Positions 1-7,705 of a stretch of DNA of 64,000 bases are shown in pieces. Location of the stretch: positions 62,001-126,000 of the forward strand of contig NZ_JAKVCW010000001.1 of the NCBI RefSeq assembly GCF_022448905.1, read 5' to 3'. Both the position numbers and the translations under genes were made by a program. Positions within the stretch are counted from its first letter, which is position 1; every line of letters begins with the position of its first letter. The DNA is from Shimia sp. (GTDB lineage: Bacteria; Pseudomonadota; Alphaproteobacteria; Rhodobacterales; Rhodobacteraceae). A model generated the notes under the pieces. The model made no database searches and was not told where the DNA came from. It worked only from the letters and a program-made list of their open reading frames with translations.

Positions 1-345
1 TTCTGCGATACGCGCGGACTTACCACGACGGGAGCGCAGGTAGTACAGCTTCGCGCGACGGACACGACCACGACGCACAACAGTGATGCTGTCGATGTTG
101 GTGGAGTGCAGCGGGAACACACGCTCCACGCCTTCGCCGAAGGAAATTTTGCGAACAGTGAACGAGCCAGCGATGCCGGAGCCGTTTTTGCGGCTGATGC
201 AGACGCCTTCGTAGTTCTGCACACGGGTGCGGGACCCTTCGGTCACTTTAAAGCCAACACGGATGGTGTCACCGGCTTTGAAATCGGGGATGTCTTTCCC
301 CAGCGCAGCAATCTGCTCCGCTTCGAGCTGTGCGATCAGATCCAT
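1..345 (-). CDS. rplS: 50S ribosomal protein L19 (3' end outside window)
   Basis: Structural protein of the large ribosomal subunit at the 30S/50S interface. Translating the minus strand from the ATG at 345 gives [20 protein letters not shown], then the L19 core with [14 protein letters not shown] and [14 protein letters not shown]. The C-terminus runs off the left edge, so the CDS is partial. A GGAGATGATCC stretch just upstream supplies the ribosome binding site. In most proteobacteria rplS directly follows trmD; here trmD lies about 3.6 kb away, with three plus-strand genes, a hydrolase and a DUF1508 gene between. rplS therefore probably has its own promoter in the 346-652 gap. Confidence 0.96.
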   Translation of the reverse strand, partial: MDLIAQLEAEQIAALGKDIPDFKAGDTIRVGFKVTEGSRTRVQNYEGVCISRKNGSGIAGSFTVRKISFGEGVERVFPLHSTNIDSITVVRRGRVRRAKLYYLRSRRGKSARIAE

Positions 346-652
346 TGGATCATCTCCTATAATGCTTGTGGTTTGGCCCACAAAGGTTTGATGCACCTCA
401 GAACTCTTGGTCTTCTTCCGGGTCCGCGCGAAGCGCCCGCCAGAGGGTCAGGTCGTCTTTTCTTGTCTTCCTCTGCTGCTTTGTTGCGGTTTTGAGCGAA
501 GAAACCCAAGCCCCATGCAATGCACAGCAGGCCCGAACGACTCATGAGAGCCGCGGACAGGCGGTGTTTAGGGCAGATGAGCCAAGCGTGCAAGGGGTTT
601 GACAGTGGAAGGGGAATAGAATAGTTAGCTTGGCGAATTATATTGGATTCGC
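346..652. other. divergent intergenic region rplS / MarR gene
   Basis: About 307 bases between the rplS start and a plus-strand MarR gene. It should hold the rplS promoter or leader on the minus strand and the marR promoter on the plus strand. A 62 to 78 codon open frame exists on the minus strand (357-593), but it lacks a ribosome binding site and recognisable similarity, so I do not call it a gene. No strong hairpin or RNA gene was seen. Confidence 0.5.
599..627 (+). promoter_or_regulatory. candidate sigma70-type promoter of MarR gene
   Basis: TTGACA at 599-604, a 17-base spacer and TAGTTA at 622-627, ending 25 bases before the ATG at 653. Spacing and the -35 match the housekeeping consensus well; the -10 is weaker. 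Assignment rests on sequence alone. Confidence 0.5.
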
Positions 653-1048
653 ATGTCAGACCTCGCCAAAAAACTACAGAAGGTACACCAAGCCTGTCAT
701 CGGGCCTGGGCCAAGGCGGCGCGGGATCTGGAGCTGAGCTTCAGCGAGTTTGAGTATCTGAGTGCGGTTCAGGAACAGGCGGACCTCCAGCGCTATGAGG
801 ACAAACACGGCCAGCATTTGCAGGACATCGTTGACGCGCTTGGGGTCACCAAGGCCAGCGCAAGCACGATGATCTCTAAGCTGGAGACACGGGGCTGGGT
901 GACGCGGTTTCAATGCATGATGGACGCGCGGGCACAGCACATCGTGCTGACACCGGAGGGGCAGGTGAAACTGGCCCGGGGCGCGCGGGTCTATGAGCAG
1001 ATTGCGACACAGATAAACGACGAGATCGGTGACACCCTGAGCCTGTAG
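653..1048 (+). CDS. MarR family transcriptional regulator
   Basis: Predicted winged-helix DNA-binding repressor of 131 residues. The recognition helix region lies around residues 56-80 (DIVDALGVTKASASTMISKL) and the wing around 91-103 (DARAQHIVLTPEG), both typical of MarR/MarA-type proteins. Proteins of this family bind short palindromes as dimers and often respond to small phenolic ligands or oxidants. It precedes a small membrane protein on the same strand by 70 bases; a short palindrome TTAG-GCAAA-CTAA lies in that gap (1091-1103). The ligand and regulon cannot be read from sequence. Confidence 0.85.
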   Translation: MSDLAKKLQKVHQACHRAWAKAARDLELSFSEFEYLSAVQEQADLQRYEDKHGQHLQDIVDALGVTKASASTMISKLETRGWVTRFQCMMDARAQHIVLTPEGQVKLARGARVYEQIATQINDEIGDTLSL

Positions 1049-1118
1049 GGCGGAGGGGCGGTCGGTCTGAAGTACGGTATAAAAAGTAAGTTAGGCAAAC
1101 TAAATAAAGGAGACGATC

Positions 1119-1508
1119 ATGACGATAGAAAACCTCTTGTTGGGGATCGCGATACATCAGCTGTTTTGGGAACACCTGCCACACTGGGGCGCGTGGTTTA
1201 ACCGCGCTCTCAAGCTGCTGCCACACCCCTTGCAGACGCTTTATGAGCAGTGGCGCTGTCCCTACTGCGCCGGGTTCTGGATTGGGCTGGCGGTTCATGC
1301 AGCCACGGGCCATTACCTGTTTGCAGGTTTTGCTGAGCTGCCTGCGTTCTGGGGCAGTCTAGGCACACCTATGGCCTGGTTCATGGATGCACTGGTGTTT
1401 GCGGCGCTCAACAAATTGGGCGTGCTGAGTGTCCATGCGATTGGCCTGCCAGCCTTGAAGGGGCATCAGGCCAAAGAGGCGTTTTTGGCGGCGAAAAAGG
1501 CAGCATAG
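1119..1508 (+). CDS. small membrane protein with CPYC-GFW motif
   Basis: A 129-residue protein with about three hydrophobic segments (residues 2-16, 51-75 and 85-105) and a CPYCAGFW motif at 47-54. The C-x2-C-x-G-F-W pattern resembles DUF1360-type small membrane proteins, but I cannot confirm membership. A good ribosome binding site (AAAGGAGACG) precedes the ATG. It follows the MarR gene and may be its target. The two cysteines at the start of a membrane segment could bind a metal or undergo redox change; this is inference. Confidence 0.6.
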   Translation: MTIENLLLGIAIHQLFWEHLPHWGAWFNRALKLLPHPLQTLYEQWRCPYCAGFWIGLAVHAATGHYLFAGFAELPAFWGSLGTPMAWFMDALVFAALNKLGVLSVHAIGLPALKGHQAKEAFLAAKKAA

Positions 1509-1599
1509 GCGGGGCATCGCTTTTGAGGAAAGCTTTGCTTGCCAAACGCGGCGCTCTCTCGGTTTACTGAGGGGGCGCAGTGGTTTGGTCAGGTGTGAG

Positions 1600-2427
1600 A
1601 TGCGGGTTTTCAAGACAGGTTTGTTGGCGTTGTTGGTGGTGGCGAGCTGTGGCCGGTCGGGGCCGGATGATCCAGCGGCGCAGGCAGCGCAGCAAGCAGC
1701 CGCGGAAGAGGCCGCGCGGGTGCGGGCTTTGGCGGCACAGGTGGTGACCTATCCGACATTTGGCGATGCAGATCCGCATGAATGGGACCGGCGGCCTCCG
1801 GAGACCTATCCGGTGCATGGTATTGATGTGTCGCGCTGGCAGACCAGCATCAACTGGCAGGAGGCGCAGCGGGCTGGAGTCAGTTTTGCGTTTCTTAAAG
1901 CCACGGAGGGCGGGGATCTGGCGGACCCGCTGTTTGATACACATCGCGCCGGGGCGGCCAATGCGGGCATCCCGTGGGGCGGCTATCACTACTATTATTT
2001 CTGTCGCCCAGCCGAGGAGCAGGCGGCCTGGTTCATTAAGAACGTGCCGCGTGGCGCGCCATTGCCGCATGTTTTGGACATGGAGTGGACACCGCAGTCG
2101 CGCACATGCCGGTTACGGCCCAGCGGTAGCAAAGTGCGCAGCGAGGCGCGCAAGTTCCTGTCGATTTTGGAAGCGCACTATGGGCGGCGGCCGATTGTTT
2201 ACACCACCGTGGATTTTTTCCAGGACACCGGAATTGGCACCCTTGGCGGCACGGAGTTCTGGCTGCGTTCGGTCGCAGGGCATCCGCAAAAGGTCTATCC
2301 CGGTGCGCGCTGGACGTTCTGGCAATACACAGGCACCGGTCTGGTGCCCGGGATCGCAGGCAAGGTGGACATCAACGTGTTTCGAGGCACTCCGGAAGCC
2401 TGGGTGCGGTGGCGAGAGGGCCGATAA
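1600..2427 (+). CDS. glycoside hydrolase family 25 (lysozyme-like) lipoprotein
   Basis: Predicted secreted muramidase-type enzyme of 275 residues. Starting at the ATG at 1600 gives a lipoprotein signal (MRVFKTGLLALLVVAS, then Cys17), so this start is preferred over the TTG 15 bases upstream. After an alanine/glutamate-rich linker (about 24-50) comes the GH25 barrel: GIDVSRWQ at 74-81 with the first catalytic-face Asp, FAFLKATEG at 97-105, and LDMEW at 159-163 with the Asp and Glu of the active site. GH25 enzymes cut the beta-1,4 bond between N-acetylmuramic acid and N-acetylglucosamine. Likely anchored in the outer membrane; a role in wall remodelling is inferred. Confidence 0.88.
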   Translation: MRVFKTGLLALLVVASCGRSGPDDPAAQAAQQAAAEEAARVRALAAQVVTYPTFGDADPHEWDRRPPETYPVHGIDVSRWQTSINWQEAQRAGVSFAFLKATEGGDLADPLFDTHRAGAANAGIPWGGYHYYYFCRPAEEQAAWFIKNVPRGAPLPHVLDMEWTPQSRTCRLRPSGSKVRSEARKFLSILEAHYGRRPIVYTTVDFFQDTGIGTLGGTEFWLRSVAGHPQKVYPGARWTFWQYTGTGLVPGIAGKVDINVFRGTPEAWVRWREGR

Positions 2428-2439
2428 TCGGCCTGCGTA

Positions 2440-3387
2440 TCAGGGGCGATGCGCGCTCAGAAAGTCAACAATGTGGTCAACCAACTCCGGATGCAGGGGA
2501 AGCGCAGGGTTTGTGTAGGTGGAAAACGGGGACCCTGGCACGTCAAGTTTGAGAGTGTGCGTGCCGTTTGGCAAAGCAGCGGAGGTGGCGTTGGGCAAGT
2601 TCGCAGTCAGTAGAGCGGCATCTACCGGCGTGACTTGCACGTCTGCATCGCCTTGTAAGATGAGAGTTGGACCTGACCACGTGGCGGCAAGCTGGGCTGG
2701 ATCGTATGTGAAGAGGTCAATCATAAACCGCTGTACGCCTGGGGAAAACAGCGTGCGCACCGGGCCGGGAATGTCCATTTGAGGGACCTCAGATCCCGTT
2801 TCTAAGGTGGTCACAATGTTGTTTAGGTCCTCAAGAATCGGCGCATTATAAGGGTTATTTGCGAATTGCTCTTTCATAAGGGTGCCAATCGGCCGTCCGG
2901 GAGCAGCCAGTAGGATCACCCCGCAGAGCCCCTCAATCGGCTCCTGTGCCGCGGCCAAAGACACCAGCCCTCCTTCGGAATGCCCAGCCAGCCAGACGCA
3001 CTCTGCTTGTGGTGCGGCCCATTTGATCCAGTTGCGTACGTCCTCAGCATAGGCTGCGATTGTCACGTCGGTTGGATCGTCGATCGCGGCGGCGCTGCTG
3101 AAGAAACCGCGTTTGTCGATGCGCAAACTGGACACGGCTTTTGCGTAAAGCGCTTCTGAGAGAAGTTTGTAGACGTCAGAGGCCAGCCCCATATTGGGCG
3201 CGTTGCCGTCTCTGTCGATGGGCCCAGATCCGGGAATTGTAATCACAAGATCGCGGGCGTTTTCGGCGGCGAGCAGTTCCGCACCCAGAGGGCCAGATGG
3301 TCCCGGTATCTGTATTTCGTCGGAATGTGCGGAAGCGGCGGGCAGCGCAAGACTGAGCAGCGCAATACGGCAAAGGCGTGCGAACAA
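2440..3387 (-). CDS. secreted alpha/beta hydrolase
   Basis: Predicted periplasmic serine hydrolase. The open frame reaches 3579 but would then overlap the upstream DUF1508 gene. The TTG at 3387, preceded by GAGAGA, gives a clean signal peptide (MFARLCRIALLSLALPAASA) and 315 residues, so I chose it. Motifs are GSG at 53-55 (oxyanion loop region), the nucleophile elbow GHSEGG at 135-140 with Ser137, a late Asp in LILQGDADVQVTP, and a C-terminal His in NGTHTLK. This layout matches esterase/dienelactone-hydrolase-like proteins. Substrate unknown. It ends facing the GH25 gene, 12 bases apart. Confidence 0.82.
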   Translation of the reverse strand: MFARLCRIALLSLALPAASAHSDEIQIPGPSGPLGAELLAAENARDLVITIPGSGPIDRDGNAPNMGLASDVYKLLSEALYAKAVSSLRIDKRGFFSSAAAIDDPTDVTIAAYAEDVRNWIKWAAPQAECVWLAGHSEGGLVSLAAAQEPIEGLCGVILLAAPGRPIGTLMKEQFANNPYNAPILEDLNNIVTTLETGSEVPQMDIPGPVRTLFSPGVQRFMIDLFTYDPAQLAATWSGPTLILQGDADVQVTPVDAALLTANLPNATSAALPNGTHTLKLDVPGSPFSTYTNPALPLHPELVDHIVDFLSAHRP

Positions 3388-3523
3388 AGCGGTAAATCTC
3401 TCTGAATGGGGAAGAGGTGCAGGTGCCGACGCCGGAATGGCTGGAGGTGCCGTCTGGATTTGAAACGATGACCCAAAAAGGTCTGGCGTGAGGTGCCAGG
3501 CCAGCTGGCACCTCTTTGAGGTG

Positions 3524-3859
3524 TTAGTCTTCGATTTCGACCACTGCGGCATCCGGCGCGTTGCGCATGACGCTTTCAATGCCGTTGTCGCGACCAGAGG
3601 CGCTGGTGTAGCTCTGCGATGTCCCGATCACCTGACCATTGGTGGCTTTCAGGTTGAACATGAATTTGCCGGAAGCGGTTTCCTTGCGCTCGTAGCGCGC
3701 GTCTTCGCCAGCGTTCTTTTTCACGGACTCGATGCCGTTTTCACAGCTGGCTTTCTGTTTGTAGCCTTCGGAAGCGAGGATGTTTTCGCCGTTGCCTGCT
3801 TTCAGGCGGAAACGGAATTCACCAGCTTTGTCGGTGTAGAGCTCGAATTTGGCGGCCAT
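3524..3859 (-). CDS. YegP/DUF1508 family protein (two tandem repeats)
   Basis: A 111-residue protein built from two DUF1508 repeats of about 50 residues. The first reads KFELYTDKAGEFRFRLKAGN...ILASEGY, the second KFMFNLKATNGQVIGTSQSY, each ending in NGIESV. Repeats of this family fold as a small beta-beta-beta-alpha unit. The biochemical role of YegP proteins is not established. The gene sits between trmD and the hydrolase, with 72 bases to trmD. Confidence 0.9.
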   Translation of the reverse strand: MAAKFELYTDKAGEFRFRLKAGNGENILASEGYKQKASCENGIESVKKNAGEDARYERKETASGKFMFNLKATNGQVIGTSQSYTSASGRDNGIESVMRNAPDAAVVEIED

Positions 3860-3931
3860 GTCTGTGGTCCCTGTGCAAAATTACTATGCGCGAACAAAAA
3901 CATGGACTGGGGCCGGGGCGCAAGGATTTGG

Positions 3932-4729
3932 TTACCTGTCTTCGTCGGCCTCATAAGCGGCCCACATGTCTGGGCGGCGGGTCCTGGTGATCTCCTCGGC
4001 CATCTCGTGGCGCCATTTTTCGATGTTGGCGTGGTGGCCGGACATCAGCACATCCGGGATTTTGTGCCCCTGCCACTCGGCGGGTTTGGTGTATTGCGGG
4101 TGCTCTAGCAAGCCGTTGGAGTGGCTTTCATCTTCGATGCTGTCGGCGTTGCCGAGCACAGACGGCAGCAGGCGCACGGTGGCGTCGATCATGGCTTGCG
4201 CGGCAATTTCGCCGCCGGTGAGGACAAAGTCGCCGAGGCTGACTTCTTGAATGTTGTAGTGGTCCAGCACGCGCTGATCGACGCCTTCAAAGCGGCCGCA
4301 AAGCATGGTGATGCCGTCCGCCTGTGACCAAGCGCGGGCCATTTTTTGGTCAAACCGACGCCCGCGCGGGGAGAGGTAGACCAATGGCCAGTTGCCACGT
4401 GCGCCGCGCATGGTGTGCTCAATTGCGGGGCCAAGCACATCCGGGCGCAGCACCATGCCCGCGCCGCCGCCAGCAGGCGTGTCGTCCACATTGCGGTGTT
4501 TGGTCAGGCCGAAGTCGCGCAGGTTGGTGGTCTCGATCTGCCACTTGCCATCTTTGAGCGCTTTGCCGGTGAGGCTTTCGCCCAAGACGCCGGGGAAGGC
4601 ATCGGGAAACAGGGTGATGATGCGCGCGGACCAGACTTTGGCGAGGCGCGGATTGTGTGTGATCAGCTCGCGCGGTTTGAGCGAGGCGGAGATGGACAGG
4701 CGGCCATGGGATTTGGGTTTGTCAGACAC
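3932..4729 (-). CDS. trmD: tRNA (guanine-37-N1)-methyltransferase TrmD
   Basis: SAM-dependent enzyme making m1G37 next to the anticodon, which prevents +1 frameshifting. The 265-residue product carries an N-terminal extension of about 33 residues before WSARIITLFPDAFPG, which I recall from other Rhodobacteraceae TrmD proteins. Family motifs: DDTPAGGGAGMVL, YLSPRGRRFDQ, CGRFEGVDQR, the trefoil-knot SAM loop SLGDFVLTGGE, then GLLEHPQYTKP and IPDVLMSGHH. Its usual partners rimM and rpsP lie upstream on the same strand, but a sulfotransferase gene is interposed. Confidence 0.97.
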   Translation of the reverse strand: MSDKPKSHGRLSISASLKPRELITHNPRLAKVWSARIITLFPDAFPGVLGESLTGKALKDGKWQIETTNLRDFGLTKHRNVDDTPAGGGAGMVLRPDVLGPAIEHTMRGARGNWPLVYLSPRGRRFDQKMARAWSQADGITMLCGRFEGVDQRVLDHYNIQEVSLGDFVLTGGEIAAQAMIDATVRLLPSVLGNADSIEDESHSNGLLEHPQYTKPAEWQGHKIPDVLMSGHHANIEKWRHEMAEEITRTRRPDMWAAYEADEDR

Positions 4730-4809
4730 GGGTGGGCCTTTGCGTGATCACGGGGTTGCGCTGGTCTGTGGCCTAAAACATCCTATAGGTCCAGTGAAAA
4801 CAGGGGCCA

Positions 4810-5610
4810 TTAGCCCTGGTAGACGTTTTCCATCCAGACCCTACGGGCGGCCACTTTGGCGTCGCGCACCTCAATGTCTGGCAGGTCAGATTGATTGGCT
4901 TCTAAGTAGAGGTCCTGCAATTCCTGCGGATCTTTGGGGTTGGCCTGTTCCGGAATCTTCAGGTTGTCCAGTACGTCTTGCGGCAGATCGAAGGCGGCCA
5001 AAAAGGGCGCCATGGGGCCAAGCGGGTGGGCCTTGCTGTCCTCAAGTGGTGCGCGGATGAGCGGCACGGTGCCAATTTGGGCTTCGACACGGTCTGCGAT
5101 GGCGGTGAGGTCAGCGGATTCGGCATAAGCTCTGGCATAGACCTCCCACGGATCGGTCATGCGGATCACCCGCAAATGCTGAGCATAGCAACTTTTGAGC
5201 CAGCTGTCTGGATTGCGCAGGGACAGCATCAGCGACAAGTCGGTGCCGGGACCGAGGGTTTCCAGCGTGGTCATGGTGAGCGCGCGCATCAGGATTGGGG
5301 CGGCGGTGTAGCTGGTAAGCCCTGCGCGGCCGGGCATATGGCCACAGAAATCCTCAGAGCTGATTGCGACGGGGCGCGGGTCCGTAGGATCGAGCGTTTT
5401 CAGAAACGTATTCAGGCGTTTGCAAAAGCGGCGCAGTTTCTCAGGGGTGCGGTCGGCGGAAAAGTCACGCGCGGCGTTCACCGAGGCGGTCACATCGTCA
5501 TAGAGCACGATGCGCAGGTGCGGCTCTAGCTGTTTGCGATTGCGTTGCAGGCCATATTGCAAGCTGGTGGTGCCGGTTTTGTGAAAGCCGGTGTGGAACA
5601 AGAGGCGCAT
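4810..5610 (-). CDS. sulfotransferase-like protein
   Basis: A 266-residue protein starting MRLLFHTGFHKTGTTSLQYG. The GFHKTGTTSLQ segment is the 5'-phosphosulfate-binding P-loop typical of PAPS-dependent sulfotransferases. A second motif region, LSLMLSLRNPDSWLKSCYAQH, matches the 3'-phosphate-binding helix (R-x2-x-S pattern). The ATG at 5610 begins 5 bases after the rimM stop, so the longer open frame to 5682 is rejected. It is inserted between rimM and trmD and probably co-transcribed. Acceptor unknown; surface polysaccharide is a guess. Confidence 0.75.
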   Translation of the reverse strand: MRLLFHTGFHKTGTTSLQYGLQRNRKQLEPHLRIVLYDDVTASVNAARDFSADRTPEKLRRFCKRLNTFLKTLDPTDPRPVAISSEDFCGHMPGRAGLTSYTAAPILMRALTMTTLETLGPGTDLSLMLSLRNPDSWLKSCYAQHLRVIRMTDPWEVYARAYAESADLTAIADRVEAQIGTVPLIRAPLEDSKAHPLGPMAPFLAAFDLPQDVLDNLKIPEQANPKDPQELQDLYLEANQSDLPDIEVRDAKVAARRVWMENVYQG

Positions 5611-5614
5611 AGGG

Positions 5615-6133
5615 TCAGTCAAACAAGCCTTCGGGGGGATCGGCGATGATGCGGCCTGCGGAGATGTCCACGGTGGGGACATTGGCTAGGGTGAAAGGCA
5701 GAAACACGGTTTCCGAGGTTTTTGGGGGCAGGACTTCTAAGAGGTCCGCAGCGCCGTGGTTGAGCACGTTTTTCACTTTACCTAGCACGTTGCCGCCGGT
5801 GTCACGCACCTCAAGGCCCACGAGATCTGTGTAGTAATATTCATCGTCCTCAGTTTCCGGCAGGCGATCGCGTGGGACAAAGAGCTTCACGCCTTTGAGC
5901 GCGTCGGCTTGCTCTTTGGTTGCGATGCCGGAAAGCCGCGCGGCGAGGCCGTTTTTGATGGATCTTGTGATGGCGATGTCAAACTCAAAAGCGCCGTCTT
6001 CGGTCAGCAGCGGGGCATAGTCTTCGAGGGCGTCGGCCTCGGCGGTGAAACTTTTGAGGCGGACTTCGCCGTGTACGCCATAGGCGCCACCAATGGCGCC
6101 AACGCAGATGAGTTCAGAGGGGGTGTCGCTCAT
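5615..6133 (-). CDS. rimM: 16S rRNA processing protein RimM
   Basis: Assembly factor for the 30S head that binds ribosomal protein S19 and aids 16S maturation. 172 residues: N-terminal beta-barrel beginning [21 protein letters not shown], and a C-terminal PRC-barrel-like domain with [11 protein letters not shown] and the closing block [17 protein letters not shown]. Length is normal. It follows bluB by 159 bases that include a GC hairpin, and precedes the sulfotransferase by 4 bases. Confidence 0.96.
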   Translation of the reverse strand: MSDTPSELICVGAIGGAYGVHGEVRLKSFTAEADALEDYAPLLTEDGAFEFDIAITRSIKNGLAARLSGIATKEQADALKGVKLFVPRDRLPETEDDEYYYTDLVGLEVRDTGGNVLGKVKNVLNHGAADLLEVLPPKTSETVFLPFTLANVPTVDISAGRIIADPPEGLFD

Positions 6134-6270
6134 GGGGCGGCCTTTGCATTGCTTGCGTTTGTTTTCTCCGATTGCGGGCGGAGGTGCAAGGGAGCGAATC
6201 TCGAGGAGGGGCGCGCCTGACCCTGGGTGGGTGCTGAAAGCGCCATCCCGTGGGGAGGGTCGGGCGCGGC

Positions 6271-6285
6271 CCGGGCTTTGCCCGG
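6271..6285. repeat. GC-rich hairpin in bluB-rimM gap
   Basis: Perfect six-base arms CCGGGC / GCCCGG around TTT, inside a GC-rich stretch between the bluB stop and the rimM start. There is no T run on either side, so it is unlikely to be a simple terminator. It may be an RNA processing or attenuation element, or a dispersed repeat. Confidence 0.4.
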
Positions 6286-6292
6286 TCCAAAA

Positions 6293-6922
6293 TCAGCGCG
6301 ACTGAATGGGCAACGTGTTATCCCGGTTTTCCCAGCCAGCTTTGGCCAGCTCGGGTGTGTCAGAGAGCTCTTCGGGCCAGCCAACGCAGAGGTAGGCAAC
6401 CAATGACCACTCGGAGGGCACATCCAGATCGCGGTTGAGTTGCGCGGGGTCCAGGATGGAGACCCAGCCAACGCCCAGCCCAAAACTGCGGGCGGTGAGC
6501 CAGAATTGGGTGATCGCACCAACCACGGAATAGCGGCGCATTTCGGGCATGGTCGCCGCACCAAGACCTTGGCCTTTGGCGGTGGCGTCATCGCAGTAGA
6601 TCGCCAGTTGCACAGGCGATTCCTGCATGCCGGAGAGTTTGAGATTTGCGTAAAGGGCTGCGCGGTCGCCGTCATAGCCTTTCAGGGCCTCGGCATTGGC
6701 GGCTTCGTAGTTTTTGAGCGCGGCGGCGCGGGCTTGATCGCTTTCCACGCGGATCACGCGCCAGGGCTCTGACAGTCCCACAGAGGGGGCCAGTAGAAAC
6801 GTGTCGAGGCACTCCTTAAGAAGTGCCTCGTCCACCGGATCGGTGCGGAAGCGGCGCACATCGCGCCGCCACTGCATGAGCCGTTGCAGATCGTCCCGGA
6901 ACTCAGATGTGAATTCGGTCAT
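6293..6922 (-). CDS. bluB: 5,6-dimethylbenzimidazole synthase BluB
   Basis: Flavin-destroying nitroreductase-fold enzyme that converts FMNH2 and O2 into dimethylbenzimidazole, the lower ligand of vitamin B12. The ATG at 6922 gives 209 residues; the open frame runs further upstream through rpsP and is not coding there. Signature segments: RRDVRRFRTDPV, FLLAPSVGLSEPWRVIRV, YSVVGAITQFWLTARSFGLGVGWVSILDP. These match BluB better than generic nitroreductases. It starts 16 bases after the rpsP stop, so it is probably in the ribosomal operon. No other cobalamin gene is in view. Confidence 0.88.
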   Translation of the reverse strand: MTEFTSEFRDDLQRLMQWRRDVRRFRTDPVDEALLKECLDTFLLAPSVGLSEPWRVIRVESDQARAAALKNYEAANAEALKGYDGDRAALYANLKLSGMQESPVQLAIYCDDATAKGQGLGAATMPEMRRYSVVGAITQFWLTARSFGLGVGWVSILDPAQLNRDLDVPSEWSLVAYLCVGWPEELSDTPELAKAGWENRDNTLPIQSR

Positions 6923-6938
6923 TCCGGGACTGTCCGTC

Positions 6939-7304
6939 TTACTCTTCAGCTGCTGCTTCAGCGGCTTCGGCTGCTTTTGCAGCTTTCTCTTCTGCGCGGT
7001 CCTTGGCTTTCTGGCCTGGCTCGGCTTTCTTAGGGTTGTTGCGCTCTTTCTTGGCGACAACACCGGCAGCTTCCAGGAAGCGGGACACACGGTCAGACGG
7101 CTGTGCGCCCTGGTCCAGCCAGTACTGAACGCGTTCCATGTTCAGCTTCACGCGCTCTTCGCTGTCTTTTGGCAGCAGTGGGTTGTAGGTGCCCAGCTTC
7201 TCGATGAAGCGGCCGTCACGTGGCATGCGGGAGTCCGCTGCTACGACACGGTAGAAAGGACGCTTTTTGGAACCGCCGCGGGCGAGACGAATTTTCATAG
7301 CCAT
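6939..7304 (-). CDS. rpsP: 30S ribosomal protein S16
   Basis: Small-subunit structural protein. 121 residues; the conserved N-terminal part reads [18 protein letters not shown], then [12 protein letters not shown] and [16 protein letters not shown]. The last 35 residues form an alanine/lysine/glutamate-rich tail ([20 protein letters not shown]) that lengthens the protein beyond the usual 80-90 residues, common in alphaproteobacteria. A ribosome binding site (AGGAGATAAC) precedes the ATG. There is a 104-base gap to the chorismate mutase gene upstream. Confidence 0.97.
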   Translation of the reverse strand: MAMKIRLARGGSKKRPFYRVVAADSRMPRDGRFIEKLGTYNPLLPKDSEERVKLNMERVQYWLDQGAQPSDRVSRFLEAAGVVAKKERNNPKKAEPGQKAKDRAEEKAAKAAEAAEAAAEE

Positions 7305-7408
7305 GGTGTTATCTCCTAATATGGCGTGTGCACCGGGGTGCGTGAGTGTTGCACCAGTGCGGTGCGGGTTGGTGTCGAAGAACAGGGGCAGCCCTGCTCA
7401 ACAGTTTG

Positions 7409-7705
7409 TTATTCCTGATGTTTCTTGTGGTGCTGAATGACCTCAGCAATGATGAAATTCAGGAAATTCTTGGCGAATTCAGGGTCCAGATCGGCCTTCT
7501 TCGCAAGATCTTCAAGACGTGCGATCTGTTTCGCTTCGCGATCCGGATCGGACGGGGGAAGGTCGTGTTCGGCTTTGAGCTTGCCAACAGCCTGCGTGGC
7601 TTTGAACCGCTCGCCCAAGGTGTAGACGAGGATCGCGTCGAGGCGGTCGATGCTGTCGCGGTAGCCCTTCAACAAGTCGGCGGCGCGTTGGGTGTCGTCA
7701 GTCAA
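7409..7705 (-). CDS. chorismate mutase (AroQ type)
   Basis: Predicted monofunctional AroQ-fold chorismate mutase of 98 residues, converting chorismate to prephenate for Phe/Tyr synthesis. Three helices are evident: residues about 6-36 (DLLKGYRDSIDRLDAILVYT), 37-60 and 70-95, with DRLDAILVYTLGERF and AVGKLKAEHDLPPSDPDRE matching the active-site positions. I chose the TTG at 7705, preceded by GAAAGG, because it overlaps the stop of the upstream GNAT gene. Chorismate mutase between ffh and rpsP is a layout I know from Rhodobacterales. pheA lies about 20 kb away in this window. Confidence 0.88.
   Translation of the reverse strand: MTDDTQRAADLLKGYRDSIDRLDAILVYTLGERFKATQAVGKLKAEHDLPPSDPDREAKQIARLEDLAKKADLDPEFAKNFLNFIIAEVIQHHKKHQE

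Noticed and set aside
357..593. 78-codon minus-strand frame upstream of rplS
   Set aside because: No ribosome binding site, no recognisable family and basic low-complexity sequence; more likely the rplS leader.
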